Shown here: positions 7,680 through 16,917 of the stretch, one piece after another | Layout: each line of letters opens with the position of its first letter | How positions within the stretch are numbered: position 1 is the stretch's first letter | NCBI GenBank assembly: GCA_028339155.1 | Contig: JAOLBK010000005.1 | Span: forward strand, 79,593-143,592 | Direction of reading: 5' to 3' | DNA: 64,000 bases | DNA from: Litorivicinus sp. | GTDB taxonomy: Bacteria > Pseudomonadota > Gammaproteobacteria > Pseudomonadales > Litorivicinaceae | Program-made: the position numbers and the translations under genes | Notes under the pieces: model-generated | Databases searched by the model: none | Told to the model about the DNA's origin: nothing | What the model saw: the letters and a program-made list of their open reading frames with translations, nothing else

Positions 7680-8522
7680 TCAGGCTGGCCTTTGATTGTC
7701 GGTGATAGTTGTTCGAAATAGTAACCGGCGCTCACCACTAGGGAAGTCCGTTCTGGCATGCATCGAACAGCGGTTGTCCCAGATTAATAAATCCCCAACG
7801 GTCCAACTGTGCTTGTAGATGTGCTCTGGTTGTTCTCCATGGTCAAACAGGTAGTCCAGTATTTCCTGGCTGTCTTCAGAAGAAAGGCCTTCAATTGATT
7901 CGGTCATCAGTCGGTTGACGTAGATGCTTTTTCGGCCAGTTTCATGGTTCGTTCTAATGATTGGGTGGGTGCATTCACCAAAAGCAGGAGTGCCTCTATC
8001 ATCACCTTTTTGAGTCGATCCGTAATGGTACAAATGACTGGCTTTCAGGCCATCTAATCGCTTTTTCCACTCAGGCGGCAAACTATCGTATGCGCTGTAT
8101 CCACTGGCGAACCAAGTGTCACCCCCAAAAGAGGGTATTTCAACTGCGTACAGCATCGTAGCCTTGTCGGGGATTTCTCGGTGAATCATGTCATGGTGAA
8201 ACATCATCTCGCCATCGGGCAAGGACCCAATTGGAACACCATCTTCTCTGATATTGGAGACCATCATGATCCCATCTGGGAGATCAGAATACGCTTTTGG
8301 TTGAAATTCTCGTGGCCGGTGCAGTTGCCCGGGTTCTCCAAAAATATTCGCCGCTGCGAGCTGTTGTTGATGCGATAACTGTTGCCCAGGGAACAGAAGT
8401 ACGGAATGATCTAAAAAAGCTTTTCTGAGTTTGTCCTGAACGGAGTTGTCTATAGTCGTGGAAAGATCAATTCCTTCCACGGTCGCACCGATCGCTTTCG
8501 TTAGAGGTGTTATTTTTGTCAT
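7680..8522 (-). CDS. TauD/TfdA-family Fe(II)/2-oxoglutarate dioxygenase
   Basis: 280-residue member of the TauD/TfdA family, which hydroxylates substrates using Fe(II), O2 and 2-oxoglutarate, often releasing the leaving group as an aldehyde or ketone. The iron triad is visible: His109-x-Asp111 (FHHDMIH) and distal His255 (CSMHART). Arg265/266 (GERRLLFR) is placed to bind 2-oxoglutarate. The start at 8522 is chosen because GGGAGG lies eight bases upstream; an in-frame start at 8537 precedes it. It heads a two-gene unit with the SDR. TfdA relatives act on aryloxyacetates and TauD on sulfonates; the sequence alone does not decide. Confidence 0.9.
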   Translation of the reverse strand: MTKITPLTKAIGATVEGIDLSTTIDNSVQDKLRKAFLDHSVLLFPGQQLSHQQQLAAANIFGEPGQLHRPREFQPKAYSDLPDGIMMVSNIREDGVPIGSLPDGEMMFHHDMIHREIPDKATMLYAVEIPSFGGDTWFASGYSAYDSLPPEWKKRLDGLKASHLYHYGSTQKGDDRGTPAFGECTHPIIRTNHETGRKSIYVNRLMTESIEGLSSEDSQEILDYLFDHGEQPEHIYKHSWTVGDLLIWDNRCSMHARTDFPSGERRLLFRTTITDNQRPA

Positions 8523-8665
8523 ATCTATTCCTCCCAAATCTAAATTGTCACTAGTTCTTCCCGCTTCACAAATATCGGTCTAGTTTGGGCCTCCAACCAA
8601 TTCTTTTGAATTGCTTTTTTGCAATTTCAAGTAGGGTCTCTAAAAACATTGAAAGGGGACTTGTG

Positions 8666-9505
8666 ATGACTGATCGAAAAGTCATAGGACTCATAGGCGC
8701 AGGCCGAATGGGGCTGGCTCAAATAAAGCATTTAGTGGCGGCAGGTTATGACGTACGTTGCTGCGAACAGAGTGATTCTCAGCAAATTAAAGCATTGGCT
8801 TTGGGCGCTATTCTGATGGAATCACCTCGTGCCGTCTTTGATGTCGCTGATGTTGTGTACATCGCTGTTGGATTTGATCCTGAAGTTGAGACGATCTGCC
8901 GTGGTAAAAACGGTTTACTTGAGTCGTCTCGAAGTGATGGCGTGGTCGTCGTGAATAGTACTTGTGATCCTGATTTTATGGTGTCGCTCGAGTCTGACTT
9001 TGTTGCGAGGGGAATCGGTTTTCTGGACGTTCCAATCGCGAGAGGGGGTTGGGCTGCAGACAATGGGACTTTGCTGGCAATGGTTGGTGGGGATAAGCAA
9101 GCTTTAGAAATTGCCCGTGAATCTTTGCAAACATTTTGTTCTGATATTGAGCATATGGGTCCGGTCGGAACAGGCCAAGTGACTAAGGCGATTAACAATC
9201 TTTTGCTGTGGCTTAACGGTGTCGGACTTCTTGAAAGTGCGAGCATTGCCAAACAATACGGTTTGGAATTGAAGCATCTTAGAAGCGTGCTGTTGCTGTC
9301 GAGTGGCCGCAGTGCTGCTCTCGAGGATTGGCCGAAGATGACTTTTACTTGGGCAGCGAAAGATATGGAGATCGTGACTGACATGATGGAGCGGCATGAT
9401 CTGGATTTGACTCTGCTTAAGGAACTGGCGTCTCGAGCTCAGACTGCGAAGTCTGAACGTGATGAGCAGCGAGGGTCGGATCGGGATTGGGCAGATCGTG
9501 ACTAA
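8666..9505 (+). CDS. 3-hydroxyisobutyrate dehydrogenase-family (beta-hydroxyacid) dehydrogenase
   Basis: 279-residue beta-hydroxyacid dehydrogenase. The N-terminal NAD(P) motif is GLIGAGRMG (8-16), the substrate loop is DVPIARGG around 121-128, and catalytic Lys174 with Asn178 lies in GTGQVTKAINN. The family includes 3-hydroxyisobutyrate, tartronate-semialdehyde and related reductases. I start at the ATG at 8666, preceded by GAAAGGGG; a longer reading from 8585 adds an unlikely hydrophobic tail. The gene ends inside the start region of the EamA transporter, making an overlapping operon leading into the bicupin genes. Confidence 0.88.
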   Translation: MTDRKVIGLIGAGRMGLAQIKHLVAAGYDVRCCEQSDSQQIKALALGAILMESPRAVFDVADVVYIAVGFDPEVETICRGKNGLLESSRSDGVVVVNSTCDPDFMVSLESDFVARGIGFLDVPIARGGWAADNGTLLAMVGGDKQALEIARESLQTFCSDIEHMGPVGTGQVTKAINNLLLWLNGVGLLESASIAKQYGLELKHLRSVLLLSSGRSAALEDWPKMTFTWAAKDMEIVTDMMERHDLDLTLLKELASRAQTAKSERDEQRGSDRDWADRD

Positions 9506-10427
9506 TGCCTTCTTTGGTCAGTTTTGTGCGTTCGCGTCGGCTCTGAGTTTTGCGTTCGCAAGCATTGCAATTAGCTCCAATAAGAGGCGAGGGTTGGCCA
9601 ATGATGGAGCTTTTCTTTCTGTTGTGATGACCGTTGGCTTCGCATTTGGCCTATTCATTTTTTTCGAGCGTGGTGACATTCCTGATTATAAGGACCCGCG
9701 GTTTTCCGAAGGAATCTTGTGGTTTTGTATGGCGGGTTTGTTTGCAATGGTCTTTGGGCGGACTCTCGTTTTTCGCTCTATTGGGTTGCTTGGAGTCACT
9801 CGCGGCACGACCGTTAAAAAACTGAACCCATTTTTCTCAATTCTATTTGCATTTATTTTTCTTGCTGAGTCGATGATCCTTCCAGAATTGCTTGGAGTGG
9901 TTGCTCTTGCTATTGCAATTACACTTTTGATCTCTGATCAGAGTCGTAAATATGAGCACGAAGAAAATATTTCGAAGAAAAATTTAGCGCAGATAGTTCC
10001 CCTTTATTTGCCAGGAATATTGTCGTGCCTCGCCTACGCTATTTCTTATATCGCAAGAAAAAATGGATTAATTACGCTTGGCGCACCTGCGTTTGGCACG
10101 TTTGTTAGCGCGTTGTCGGGTGTATTTTTCTATCTGATTCTAGCGTTGGGGTTTTCTTCGTATCGTCGATTTGTTATCGAGGGTGTTAAGAATATTCAGC
10201 CGATCACCCTAGCCATTGGGGCTAGCATGTCAATTGGACAGGTCTTATTCTTTACGGCGCTAGCCTACGAAGAGCTGTCCACTGTTGTGATGATCGGCTC
10301 ATTGGAAACGTTTATCGCAATTTTCCTGTCGGTGGTTATCTTTCGTATGGAAATCAGACCATCGGTAAAACAGGTCTTGGCGGCTTTGTTAGCTGGATTA
10401 GGTGTTTCATTAGTTTCAATTTACTGA
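9498..10427 (+). CDS. EamA/DMT-family transporter
   Basis: Roughly ten hydrophobic segments in two five-helix halves mark a drug/metabolite-transporter (EamA) protein of the inner membrane. The first helix starts at about NAFFGQFCAF. I favour the GTG at 9498, which overlaps the upstream stop by eight bases and puts the first helix at the N-terminus; an upstream ATG at 9459 in the same frame is possible but would overlap the dehydrogenase by 47 bases. DMT proteins usually export or exchange small metabolites. It lies directly upstream of the bicupin pair (21-base gap) and a homologue at 17.0-18.0 kb also sits next to cupin genes. Confidence 0.85.
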   Translation: MTNAFFGQFCAFASALSFAFASIAISSNKRRGLANDGAFLSVVMTVGFAFGLFIFFERGDIPDYKDPRFSEGILWFCMAGLFAMVFGRTLVFRSIGLLGVTRGTTVKKLNPFFSILFAFIFLAESMILPELLGVVALAIAITLLISDQSRKYEHEENISKKNLAQIVPLYLPGILSCLAYAISYIARKNGLITLGAPAFGTFVSALSGVFFYLILALGFSSYRRFVIEGVKNIQPITLAIGASMSIGQVLFFTALAYEELSTVVMIGSLETFIAIFLSVVIFRMEIRPSVKQVLAALLAGLGVSLVSIY

Positions 10428-10448
10428 GTTTTTTAGGAGAATTTTTCA

Positions 10449-11642
10449 ATGACTGATTGGGTCGAGCCGACAGAAGAGAATCGTGCGGGTCATGGGACGT
10501 TTGGTCGTCCTAAGACTGACTATGATTTGTTTATGGAATCCGAGGGCGTACCGATTTTCCGCGATGTTGGTGTGTCGAGATGCCAAGACCTACCAATGAA
10601 GCCGTGGGATCGCCTCGGTGGAAATGGAACTTATGTTCAGTTGTACGGAACAGAGGGCACGTGGGGGATGTACGTTGTTGAGATTCCTCCTCGCCAGAAA
10701 TTGAATGTAGAACGTCATCTTTACGAAAAAAATATTATGATTTTGGAAGGTCGTGGTGCGTGTGAGGTATGGCATGACGAGAAGAATAAGCAGGTATTTG
10801 AATGGCAAGCGGGTTCGCTGTTTTCGATTCCGGTAAATGCCAAGCACCGGATGATTAATATGTCTGGGCAGCGGGTCATTTTTGTTGCAGGGACGACGGC
10901 GCCGAATTTAATGAACTTGGTTGGCGATAAAGATTTCATCTTTAACTGTGATTACCGGTTTGGTGATCGATTTGATGATTCTTTGAGTGACTTTTTTGAA
11001 GAGAAGACTGCGATTGAGTCGGATCCAGTTCGTGGTTTAGCAATGCGCCGAACCAATGTGATGGCTGATATTGTGAATGCGGAGCTTCCTTTGGATAACC
11101 GTAGAAGCCCGGGGTATCGTCGAATTGAACCGCATATGACCAACAATAAGTTTTACCTGTGGATTGGGCAGCACGAAATTGGTCGGTATTCGAAGGCGCA
11201 CGCGCATACGTCGGCGGCTATTTTGTTCTGTCTGACTGGTAAGGGCTATACCACTAGCTGGCCCGAGCATCTGGGGCCGAATCCGTGGAAGGATGGTAAT
11301 GGTGACCAGGTCGTCCGGGTTGATTATGAGTATGGTGGATGCGTGAGTGCGGCTCCTGGCGGTGCGCGTTGGTACCATCAGCACTTTAACGTCTCGAACG
11401 AACCATTCCGTTTGACTGCTTGGTTTGGTCCAAACCATCCAAGTAGGTTGCCTGGTACTGCCCCTGGACAAAAAACAACTGATTACACGGCGATGGATAT
11501 CCATGAAGGAGGGACTTCGATACCTTACTGGTTAGAAGATCCTTACGTTCGTGAAGAGTTCCAGCGCCAATTAGATTTAAATGGTGCCGTATCTCGAATG
11601 GAGCCGCATCGTTACCAAAAGCCAGACCACATAAAAAATTAA
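10449..11642 (+). CDS. bicupin protein, copy A
   Basis: 397-residue protein with two cupin barrels. The first, around 75-150, has the pattern E88, H90, E93 and a later H133. The second, around 240-325, has HAH at 251-253 and YHQH at 309-312. The architecture resembles gentisate 1,2-dioxygenase-type bicupins, but I cannot assign a reaction. Aromatic-ring dioxygenase, sugar or keto-acid isomerase, or a binding role are all open. AGGAG lies upstream of the ATG. The gene is followed 16 bases later by a near-identical copy, and the two together lead into an EutA-like gene. Differences from copy B are D39, V40, S43, R333, T344 and a divergent C-terminal tail. Confidence 0.88.
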   Translation: MTDWVEPTEENRAGHGTFGRPKTDYDLFMESEGVPIFRDVGVSRCQDLPMKPWDRLGGNGTYVQLYGTEGTWGMYVVEIPPRQKLNVERHLYEKNIMILEGRGACEVWHDEKNKQVFEWQAGSLFSIPVNAKHRMINMSGQRVIFVAGTTAPNLMNLVGDKDFIFNCDYRFGDRFDDSLSDFFEEKTAIESDPVRGLAMRRTNVMADIVNAELPLDNRRSPGYRRIEPHMTNNKFYLWIGQHEIGRYSKAHAHTSAAILFCLTGKGYTTSWPEHLGPNPWKDGNGDQVVRVDYEYGGCVSAAPGGARWYHQHFNVSNEPFRLTAWFGPNHPSRLPGTAPGQKTTDYTAMDIHEGGTSIPYWLEDPYVREEFQRQLDLNGAVSRMEPHRYQKPDHIKN

Positions 11643-11658
11643 AATGGGGAAGTAAATA

Positions 11659-12846
11659 ATGACTGATTGGGTCGAGCCGACAGAAGAGAATCGTGCGGGT
11701 CATGGGACGTTTGGTCGTCCTAAGACTGATTATGATTTGTTTATGGAATCCGAGGGCGTACCGATTTTCCGTGGTTTTGGTGTACCGAGATGCCAAGACC
11801 TACCAATGAAGCCGTGGGATCGCCTCGGTGGAAATGGAACTTATGTTCAGTTGTACGGAACAGAGGGCACGTGGGGGATGTACGTTGTTGAGATTCCTCC
11901 TCGCCAGAAATTGAATGTAGAACGTCATCTTTACGAAAAAAATATTATGATTTTGGAAGGTCGTGGTGCGTGTGAGGTATGGCATGACGAGAAGAATAAG
12001 CAGGTATTTGAATGGCAAGCGGGTTCGCTGTTTTCGATTCCGGTAAATGCCAAGCACCGGATGATTAATATGTCTGGGCAGCGGGTCATTTTTGTTGCAG
12101 GGACGACGGCGCCGAATTTAATGAACTTGGTTGGCGATAAAGATTTCATCTTTAACTGTGATTACCGGTTTGGTGATCGATTTGATGATTCTTTGAGTGA
12201 CTTTTTTGAAGAGAAGACTGCGATTGAGTCGGATCCAGTTCGTGGTTTAGCAATGCGCCGAACCAATGTGATGGCTGATATTGTGAATGCGGAGCTTCCT
12301 TTGGATAACCGTAGAAGCCCGGGGTATCGTCGAATTGAACCGCATATGACCAACAATAAGTTTTACCTGTGGATTGGGCAGCACGAAATTGGTCGGTATT
12401 CGAAGGCGCACGCGCATACGTCGGCGGCTATTTTGTTCTGTCTGACTGGTAAGGGCTATACCACTAGCTGGCCCGAGCATCTGGGGCCGAATCCGTGGAA
12501 GGATGGTAATGGTGACCAGGTCGTCCGGGTTGATTATGAGTATGGTGGATGCGTGAGTGCGGCTCCTGGCGGTGCGCGTTGGTACCATCAGCACTTTAAC
12601 GTCTCGAACGAACCATTCCGTTTGACTGCTTGGTTTGGTCCAAACCATCCAAGTAAATTGCCTGGTACTGCTCCTGGACAAAAAACGATTGATTACACGG
12701 CGATGGATATTCATGAAGGAGGGACTTCGATACCTTACTGGTTAGAAGATCCTTACGTTCGTGAAGAATTCCATAGACAGTTGAATATCAACGGCGGGAC
12801 CTCTCGAATGGAACCACACAGATACGAAAAACCAAAAGATCTTTGA
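11659..12846 (+). CDS. bicupin protein, copy B (tandem duplicate)
   Basis: 395 residues, nearly identical to the preceding gene, with the same two cupin barrels and metal-type residues (H90, E93, H133; HAH 251-253; YHQH 309-312). It differs at G39, F40, P43, K333 and I344, and in the last 25 or so residues (FHRQLNINGGTSRMEPH against FQRQLDLNGAVSRMEPH, with unlike ends). GGGGAAG upstream serves as ribosome site. The two copies could form a heteromeric complex or raise dosage. It ends two bases before the most likely start of the EutA-like gene, suggesting tight co-expression. Confidence 0.88.
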   Translation: MTDWVEPTEENRAGHGTFGRPKTDYDLFMESEGVPIFRGFGVPRCQDLPMKPWDRLGGNGTYVQLYGTEGTWGMYVVEIPPRQKLNVERHLYEKNIMILEGRGACEVWHDEKNKQVFEWQAGSLFSIPVNAKHRMINMSGQRVIFVAGTTAPNLMNLVGDKDFIFNCDYRFGDRFDDSLSDFFEEKTAIESDPVRGLAMRRTNVMADIVNAELPLDNRRSPGYRRIEPHMTNNKFYLWIGQHEIGRYSKAHAHTSAAILFCLTGKGYTTSWPEHLGPNPWKDGNGDQVVRVDYEYGGCVSAAPGGARWYHQHFNVSNEPFRLTAWFGPNHPSKLPGTAPGQKTIDYTAMDIHEGGTSIPYWLEDPYVREEFHRQLNINGGTSRMEPHRYEKPKDL

Positions 12847-12848
12847 TA

Positions 12849-14303
12849 ATGAAAACAGAACGACGATTCACTTCAGCGGATCGAGCGCTGGTAGAGGCAG
12901 ATGTGATCGAGGTGATTACGTTGGGACTCGATATTGGCTCCGCGACTTCGCATGTGTCACTTTCAAAACTGACGATGGTCAGGGGGCACAATCGTTACAC
13001 CGTTGCTGAGACGGAGGTGATATACCAAAGCCCGGTTATAAAAACGCCCTACGGCGGCGATAATAGAGGAATCATTATTCGCTCTGAGCTGGAGGCGATG
13101 ATTGATGACTCCCTCAAGTCAGCCAAGGTTGCACGTGACCAAATTGAATCGGGTGTGGTGATTCTTACCGGCAACGCACTGCGTCGGCACAATGCGCGTG
13201 AGATCGCGGACATATTGGCTTCATTTTCGGGTAAATTTATTTCAATCAGTGCGGGTGACAGGCTCGAGTCGACGATGGCGGCGTTCGGTTCGGGCGCGGT
13301 TAAAGCATCTGTCGGATCTGATCGGCTGAATATTGATATCGGGGGTGGTACCACGAAGATTAGTCGTTGTATTGATGGGAATGTAACCGAGCTCACGGCG
13401 ATTGAAGTGGGAGGGCGGATTCTTCAGTTCGATGTTGAAGGGAAGGCATCACATTGTGAACCAAACCTTCTATTGTATATGGATTCTGGGGTCCTTCCTG
13501 AAGTGGGAGTTTCGCTTCAGGATGGCGTGTTGGATCAAATTATTGAACACATGACGCAGACCGTGATTAAAGCAATTAAGGGGATGGATCTGGGCGAAGC
13601 TCAAAGGCTTGATTCTATAAGCTCATTCCCGTTGGGAGGTACGGTCGTTCTGAGTGGTGGCGTCAGTCAGTGGTTACTTCCAAATCATCAAGCAGATATT
13701 TGTGATGATTTGGGCCAGCTCCTGGCTTACAACGTTCGCGAATCAATAATCTCTGAAGGTTATAACGTTGAGATAGCCGATGATCCAATCCGTGCGACTG
13801 TTCTTGGGGCCTCTCAGCAGAGAATGCAGGTCAGTGGGAATACTGTGTTTATCTCTGATGAGAGGTTGCTTCCCATCCGTAATGCACCGGTCTCTCTGAT
13901 TACTGTTCCGGCCGAAGATTTCGATGCAGCGTTTATAGGAACGCTTGCAAAAGACTCGATTGCGAAGTCACTGTTTGAAAGTGATCTTGGGCTTCGAGTG
14001 TTCGGGATTGACTGGGTTGGGTCGGTAACGTACGAACGGGTGGATGAGTTTTGTCGAGGAATTTTGCTGGGCCTTCAGGGACTAAACACCCCAGTTACCC
14101 TGCTTTTAAAACAGGATATTGCCGGTTTGATAGGCATTCACTTCGCTGAAGAGCTCAATTACAGCAAGCCAGTTGTTTGTCTTGATGGATTGGATCGTGT
14201 TGACTTTGATTTTGTGGATATTGGTGAGGTGATTAATCAGACAGGACTCGTGCCGGTGGTTGCCAAATCTATTTTATTCAATAGTGGGTCTAAGTTAAGT
14301 TGA
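12849..14303 (+). CDS. eutA: EutA-like ethanolamine ammonia-lyase reactivating factor (orphan)
   Basis: 484-residue ASKHA-fold ATPase resembling EutA, the factor that reactivates B12-dependent ethanolamine ammonia-lyase by exchanging damaged cobalamin. Phosphate-binding motifs are GLDIGSATSHVS near the N-terminus and NIDIGGGTTKIS around 160; PLGGTVVLSGGVSQ is the third ATPase motif. The length matches EutA (about 470). I prefer the ATG at 12849, two bases after the bicupin stop; an in-frame TTG at 12843 overlaps that stop. No eutB or eutC lies in the window, so its client is unclear. Co-expression with the bicupins suggests a role beyond ethanolamine use, which is inference. Confidence 0.82.
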   Translation: MKTERRFTSADRALVEADVIEVITLGLDIGSATSHVSLSKLTMVRGHNRYTVAETEVIYQSPVIKTPYGGDNRGIIIRSELEAMIDDSLKSAKVARDQIESGVVILTGNALRRHNAREIADILASFSGKFISISAGDRLESTMAAFGSGAVKASVGSDRLNIDIGGGTTKISRCIDGNVTELTAIEVGGRILQFDVEGKASHCEPNLLLYMDSGVLPEVGVSLQDGVLDQIIEHMTQTVIKAIKGMDLGEAQRLDSISSFPLGGTVVLSGGVSQWLLPNHQADICDDLGQLLAYNVRESIISEGYNVEIADDPIRATVLGASQQRMQVSGNTVFISDERLLPIRNAPVSLITVPAEDFDAAFIGTLAKDSIAKSLFESDLGLRVFGIDWVGSVTYERVDEFCRGILLGLQGLNTPVTLLLKQDIAGLIGIHFAEELNYSKPVVCLDGLDRVDFDFVDIGEVINQTGLVPVVAKSILFNSGSKLS

Positions 14304-14313
14304 GGTAAAGACG

Positions 14314-15309
14314 TTGTCTCAAATATTTTCTTCAAATATAAAGATCGGGGATATAGAGATTCCCCGGCTCGGACTCGGTTGTATGGGTCTGACGCAAGCA
14401 TACACGCCTGTTGATCATGATAAGGCTAAGGCATTTCTTGATCGGGTGATGACCGATGGCCCCGTAATGCTTGATACGGCGGCCACCTATAGTGGTGGTA
14501 AGAATGAGCGTCTCATTGGATCTGTTATAAAGCCGTTCCGGAGTCAGGTGTTTTTGGCTTCAAAAGCTGGCATGTACAAGCGGTCCGACGGCACTAGAGA
14601 GATCGACGGTAATCCTGACCGAATTAAGATCAGTTGCGACGAAAGTTTGGTCCGGCTCGGTATTGATCAGATTGATCTTTTTTATCTGCATCGAGTAGAC
14701 CCAATGGTGCCAGTTGAAGAGTCGGTGGGAGCGATCAACGATCTTAAATTAGCTGGCAAGGTTCGGGCAATTGGTTTGTCTGAAATTAGTGCCAGTACGC
14801 TCAAGCGAGCTATGTCGGTCACCCAAATTGATGCTGTGCAATCCGAATACTCATTGTGGTCTCGGCGAGTGGAAGAAGGGATTTCGGCGGCGTGTGTTGA
14901 GTTGGGCATTGCCCTGATCGCATACAGTCCTGTCGGGCGTGGGTTTCTTGCCGGTGGCGTTCCCAACCTAGATGGTTTATCGAGTAAAGACATTCGCAAG
15001 CAGATGCCTCGCTTTCAAGGTGCTAACTTTGAAAGCAATCTTGAGACACTGCTCGAGCTAGAAGTGCAGGCTATGGAGTGGGGCTATTCGCTCGCGCAGC
15101 TCAGTCTGAATTGGCTTTGGTCTCAAGGTGCTCATATTGGAGCAATACCAGGCACATCGCAGTTGGCTAATTGGCAAGATAATAAGCGAGCTCAAAATAC
15201 TCTGGATGCTGGCCAGTTGCATCTCATCGAGCGGATTTTACGTAATAAGCCTTTTCAAGGTGAGCGTTACGAACCAGAAAAACTTAAACAATTGGATTCC
15301 GAAATTTAA
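14314..15309 (+). CDS. aldo/keto reductase
   Basis: 331-residue aldo/keto reductase of the (alpha/beta)8 barrel type, reducing carbonyls with NADPH. The catalytic tetrad is visible: Asp54 and Tyr59 (DTAATYS), Lys84 (ASKAG) and His126 (YLHRVD). SPVGRGFLAGG around 205 resembles the cofactor loop of the YajO/pyridoxal-reductase-like group. Translation starts at TTG (14314) with GAGG about eight bases upstream, ten bases after the EutA-like stop. It is the fourth gene of the bicupin-bicupin-EutA run. The substrate is unknown. Confidence 0.88.
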   Translation: MSQIFSSNIKIGDIEIPRLGLGCMGLTQAYTPVDHDKAKAFLDRVMTDGPVMLDTAATYSGGKNERLIGSVIKPFRSQVFLASKAGMYKRSDGTREIDGNPDRIKISCDESLVRLGIDQIDLFYLHRVDPMVPVEESVGAINDLKLAGKVRAIGLSEISASTLKRAMSVTQIDAVQSEYSLWSRRVEEGISAACVELGIALIAYSPVGRGFLAGGVPNLDGLSSKDIRKQMPRFQGANFESNLETLLELEVQAMEWGYSLAQLSLNWLWSQGAHIGAIPGTSQLANWQDNKRAQNTLDAGQLHLIERILRNKPFQGERYEPEKLKQLDSEI

Positions 15310-15416
15310 TTGGGGTAGCCGACTTTTTCTGGCGTATCCCCCTGACTGTTGACTTTGAGTAAGCGCAAACGATCGATGCATGCTTGCATCAAATAAAGAA
15401 AATGAGAGGAATTTTT

Positions 15417-16913
15417 ATGAGTCTAGACCCCCGATTTCAGGTTACCAAACAGATAGAAGGCCGAATGCTGATTAATGGGGAGCTTCGATCTTCGGGAAAT
15501 AATAGTTGGTTGAAAAGCTTTTGCCCAGCAACTCAGGAGTATCTGGGCCGAGTCCCAAATGCCTCTGCTGAAGAAATGCAGGAGGCTGTAGCCGCTGCGA
15601 CTGAAGCTGCAAAGTCCTGGCGTAATACGTCACAAAAAACACGTGTGGAGCTCATAGAGGCAATTGCAGCAGCCCTAGAGGCACGTGCTGATGAGTTTGC
15701 GTATATTGAATCATTGGATACTGGCAACACTCATGGCCCAATGAAGAATGATGTCCATAAGGCCGTCGAACGGATGCGTTTTTACTGCGGGCTTGCTTAT
15801 GAGATCAAGGGCATGACAGTTCCTTCGACGCCGGAAAATATTCATCTAACGTTGAGGGAGCCATATGGTGTAGTGGGCCGAATCATTCCTTTTAATCATC
15901 CGATCGGTTTTGCCGCTTCGAGAATTTCACCTGCATTGATTTCGGGCAATACGATCATCGTGAAGCCCTCAGAACAGGCTCCATTATCGGCTAGTCTTTT
16001 GGCAGAAATTTGTGCAGAACTTGCACCTCCTGGTGTGATTAATATTGTGACCGGGGATCGTGTTACTGGAGATGCTTTAGTGCGGGACCCACGGGTCAAG
16101 CGAATAGCATTTATCGGCTCGGTTGCTTCAGGTATGGCAATTCAACGGGCTGCTGCTGAGACCTGTGTAAAGCACGTTAGTCTGGAATTAGGTGGAAAGA
16201 ATCCATTTATTATTTGTAAAGACGCAAATCTTGATGACGCTGTGAAAGCTGCCACTAATGGGATGAATTTTGGCTGGCAAGGCCAGTCTTGTGGGTCGAC
16301 CAGTCGCCTGATTATTCATCGTTCTCAGTATGAAGAACTGAGTGCGAAAGTCGTTGATCGAGTTAGATCAGTGAAGGTTGGACATCCGCTAGATCCTGAT
16401 ATCAATATGGGTCCAGTCGTCTCTCAGGCGCAATATGAAAAAGTGCTTTCGTATATGGAGATTGCCAAAGAGGGCGGAGCTGACCTGCTCTTGGGCGGGA
16501 AAGCACTAACTATTGATGGATGCCCCGGGGGCTTTTTTGTTGAGCCCACCGTGTTTGGTAATGTGAATTCATCGATGCGTATTGCACAAGAAGAAGTGTT
16601 TGGCCCAATAATGAGCTTGATGCCATACGATGATATTGATGAGGCAGTTGATATTGCCAATTCAACAACGTACGGACTGACAGCAGCTGTTTGGACAAAT
16701 GATTACTACACGGCGATGGATCTCTCTCGTCGTATAGAGGCTGGTTATGTTTGGATTAATGGAATTGGAAATCACTACCGTGGATTACCATACGGCGGTT
16801 ATAAAAATTCTGGCATTGGTCGAGAAGAAGGTCTTGACGAAATGCTGAGTTATACAGAGGTGAAGGCTATTAACTTTGCTATGGGTCAAGCTGAGCGAGC
16901 GAAAAACAACTAA
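15417..16913 (+). CDS. NAD(P)-dependent aldehyde dehydrogenase
   Basis: 498-residue aldehyde dehydrogenase. Catalytic Cys292 (GQSCGS) and general base Glu257 (LELGGKNP) are present, with Asn160 in PFNHP forming the oxyanion site; the common PWNxP motif here is PFNHP. I start at ATG 15417, preceded by GAGAGGA, not the upstream in-frame ATG at 15384. The gene closes the run that begins at 8666 and is followed by a hairpin. It probably oxidises an aldehyde made by neighbouring enzymes. The overall sequence is of the betaine/lactaldehyde-type group. Confidence 0.92.
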   Translation: MSLDPRFQVTKQIEGRMLINGELRSSGNNSWLKSFCPATQEYLGRVPNASAEEMQEAVAAATEAAKSWRNTSQKTRVELIEAIAAALEARADEFAYIESLDTGNTHGPMKNDVHKAVERMRFYCGLAYEIKGMTVPSTPENIHLTLREPYGVVGRIIPFNHPIGFAASRISPALISGNTIIVKPSEQAPLSASLLAEICAELAPPGVINIVTGDRVTGDALVRDPRVKRIAFIGSVASGMAIQRAAAETCVKHVSLELGGKNPFIICKDANLDDAVKAATNGMNFGWQGQSCGSTSRLIIHRSQYEELSAKVVDRVRSVKVGHPLDPDINMGPVVSQAQYEKVLSYMEIAKEGGADLLLGGKALTIDGCPGGFFVEPTVFGNVNSSMRIAQEEVFGPIMSLMPYDDIDEAVDIANSTTYGLTAAVWTNDYYTAMDLSRRIEAGYVWINGIGNHYRGLPYGGYKNSGIGREEGLDEMLSYTEVKAINFAMGQAERAKNN

Positions 16914-16917
16914 GGTT

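Larger units (their letters stand above)
10449..12846 (+). repeat. tandem 1.2-kb gene duplication with mosaic identity
   Basis: The two bicupin genes are direct repeats offset by 1210 bases. Comparing line by line, bases 10576-11445 and 11786-12655 (870 bases) show no mismatch. A handful of differences cluster between 10520 and 10575, and dense differences, including silent ones, fill the last 200 bases. Similarity starts essentially at the start codon and the upstream leaders differ. Confidence 0.92.

Noticed and set aside
8779..9384. 201-codon minus-strand frame opposite the hydroxyacid dehydrogenase
   Set aside because: Antisense to a clear gene, no recognisable domain or ribosome site.
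11037..11504. 155-codon minus-strand frame, repeated at 12247-12714
   Set aside because: It is duplicated only because the bicupin gene opposite is duplicated; no own evidence.
15310..15416. Gap before the aldehyde dehydrogenase considered as riboswitch or terminator
   Set aside because: An imperfect GGGG/CCCC pairing is visible but too irregular to support a call.
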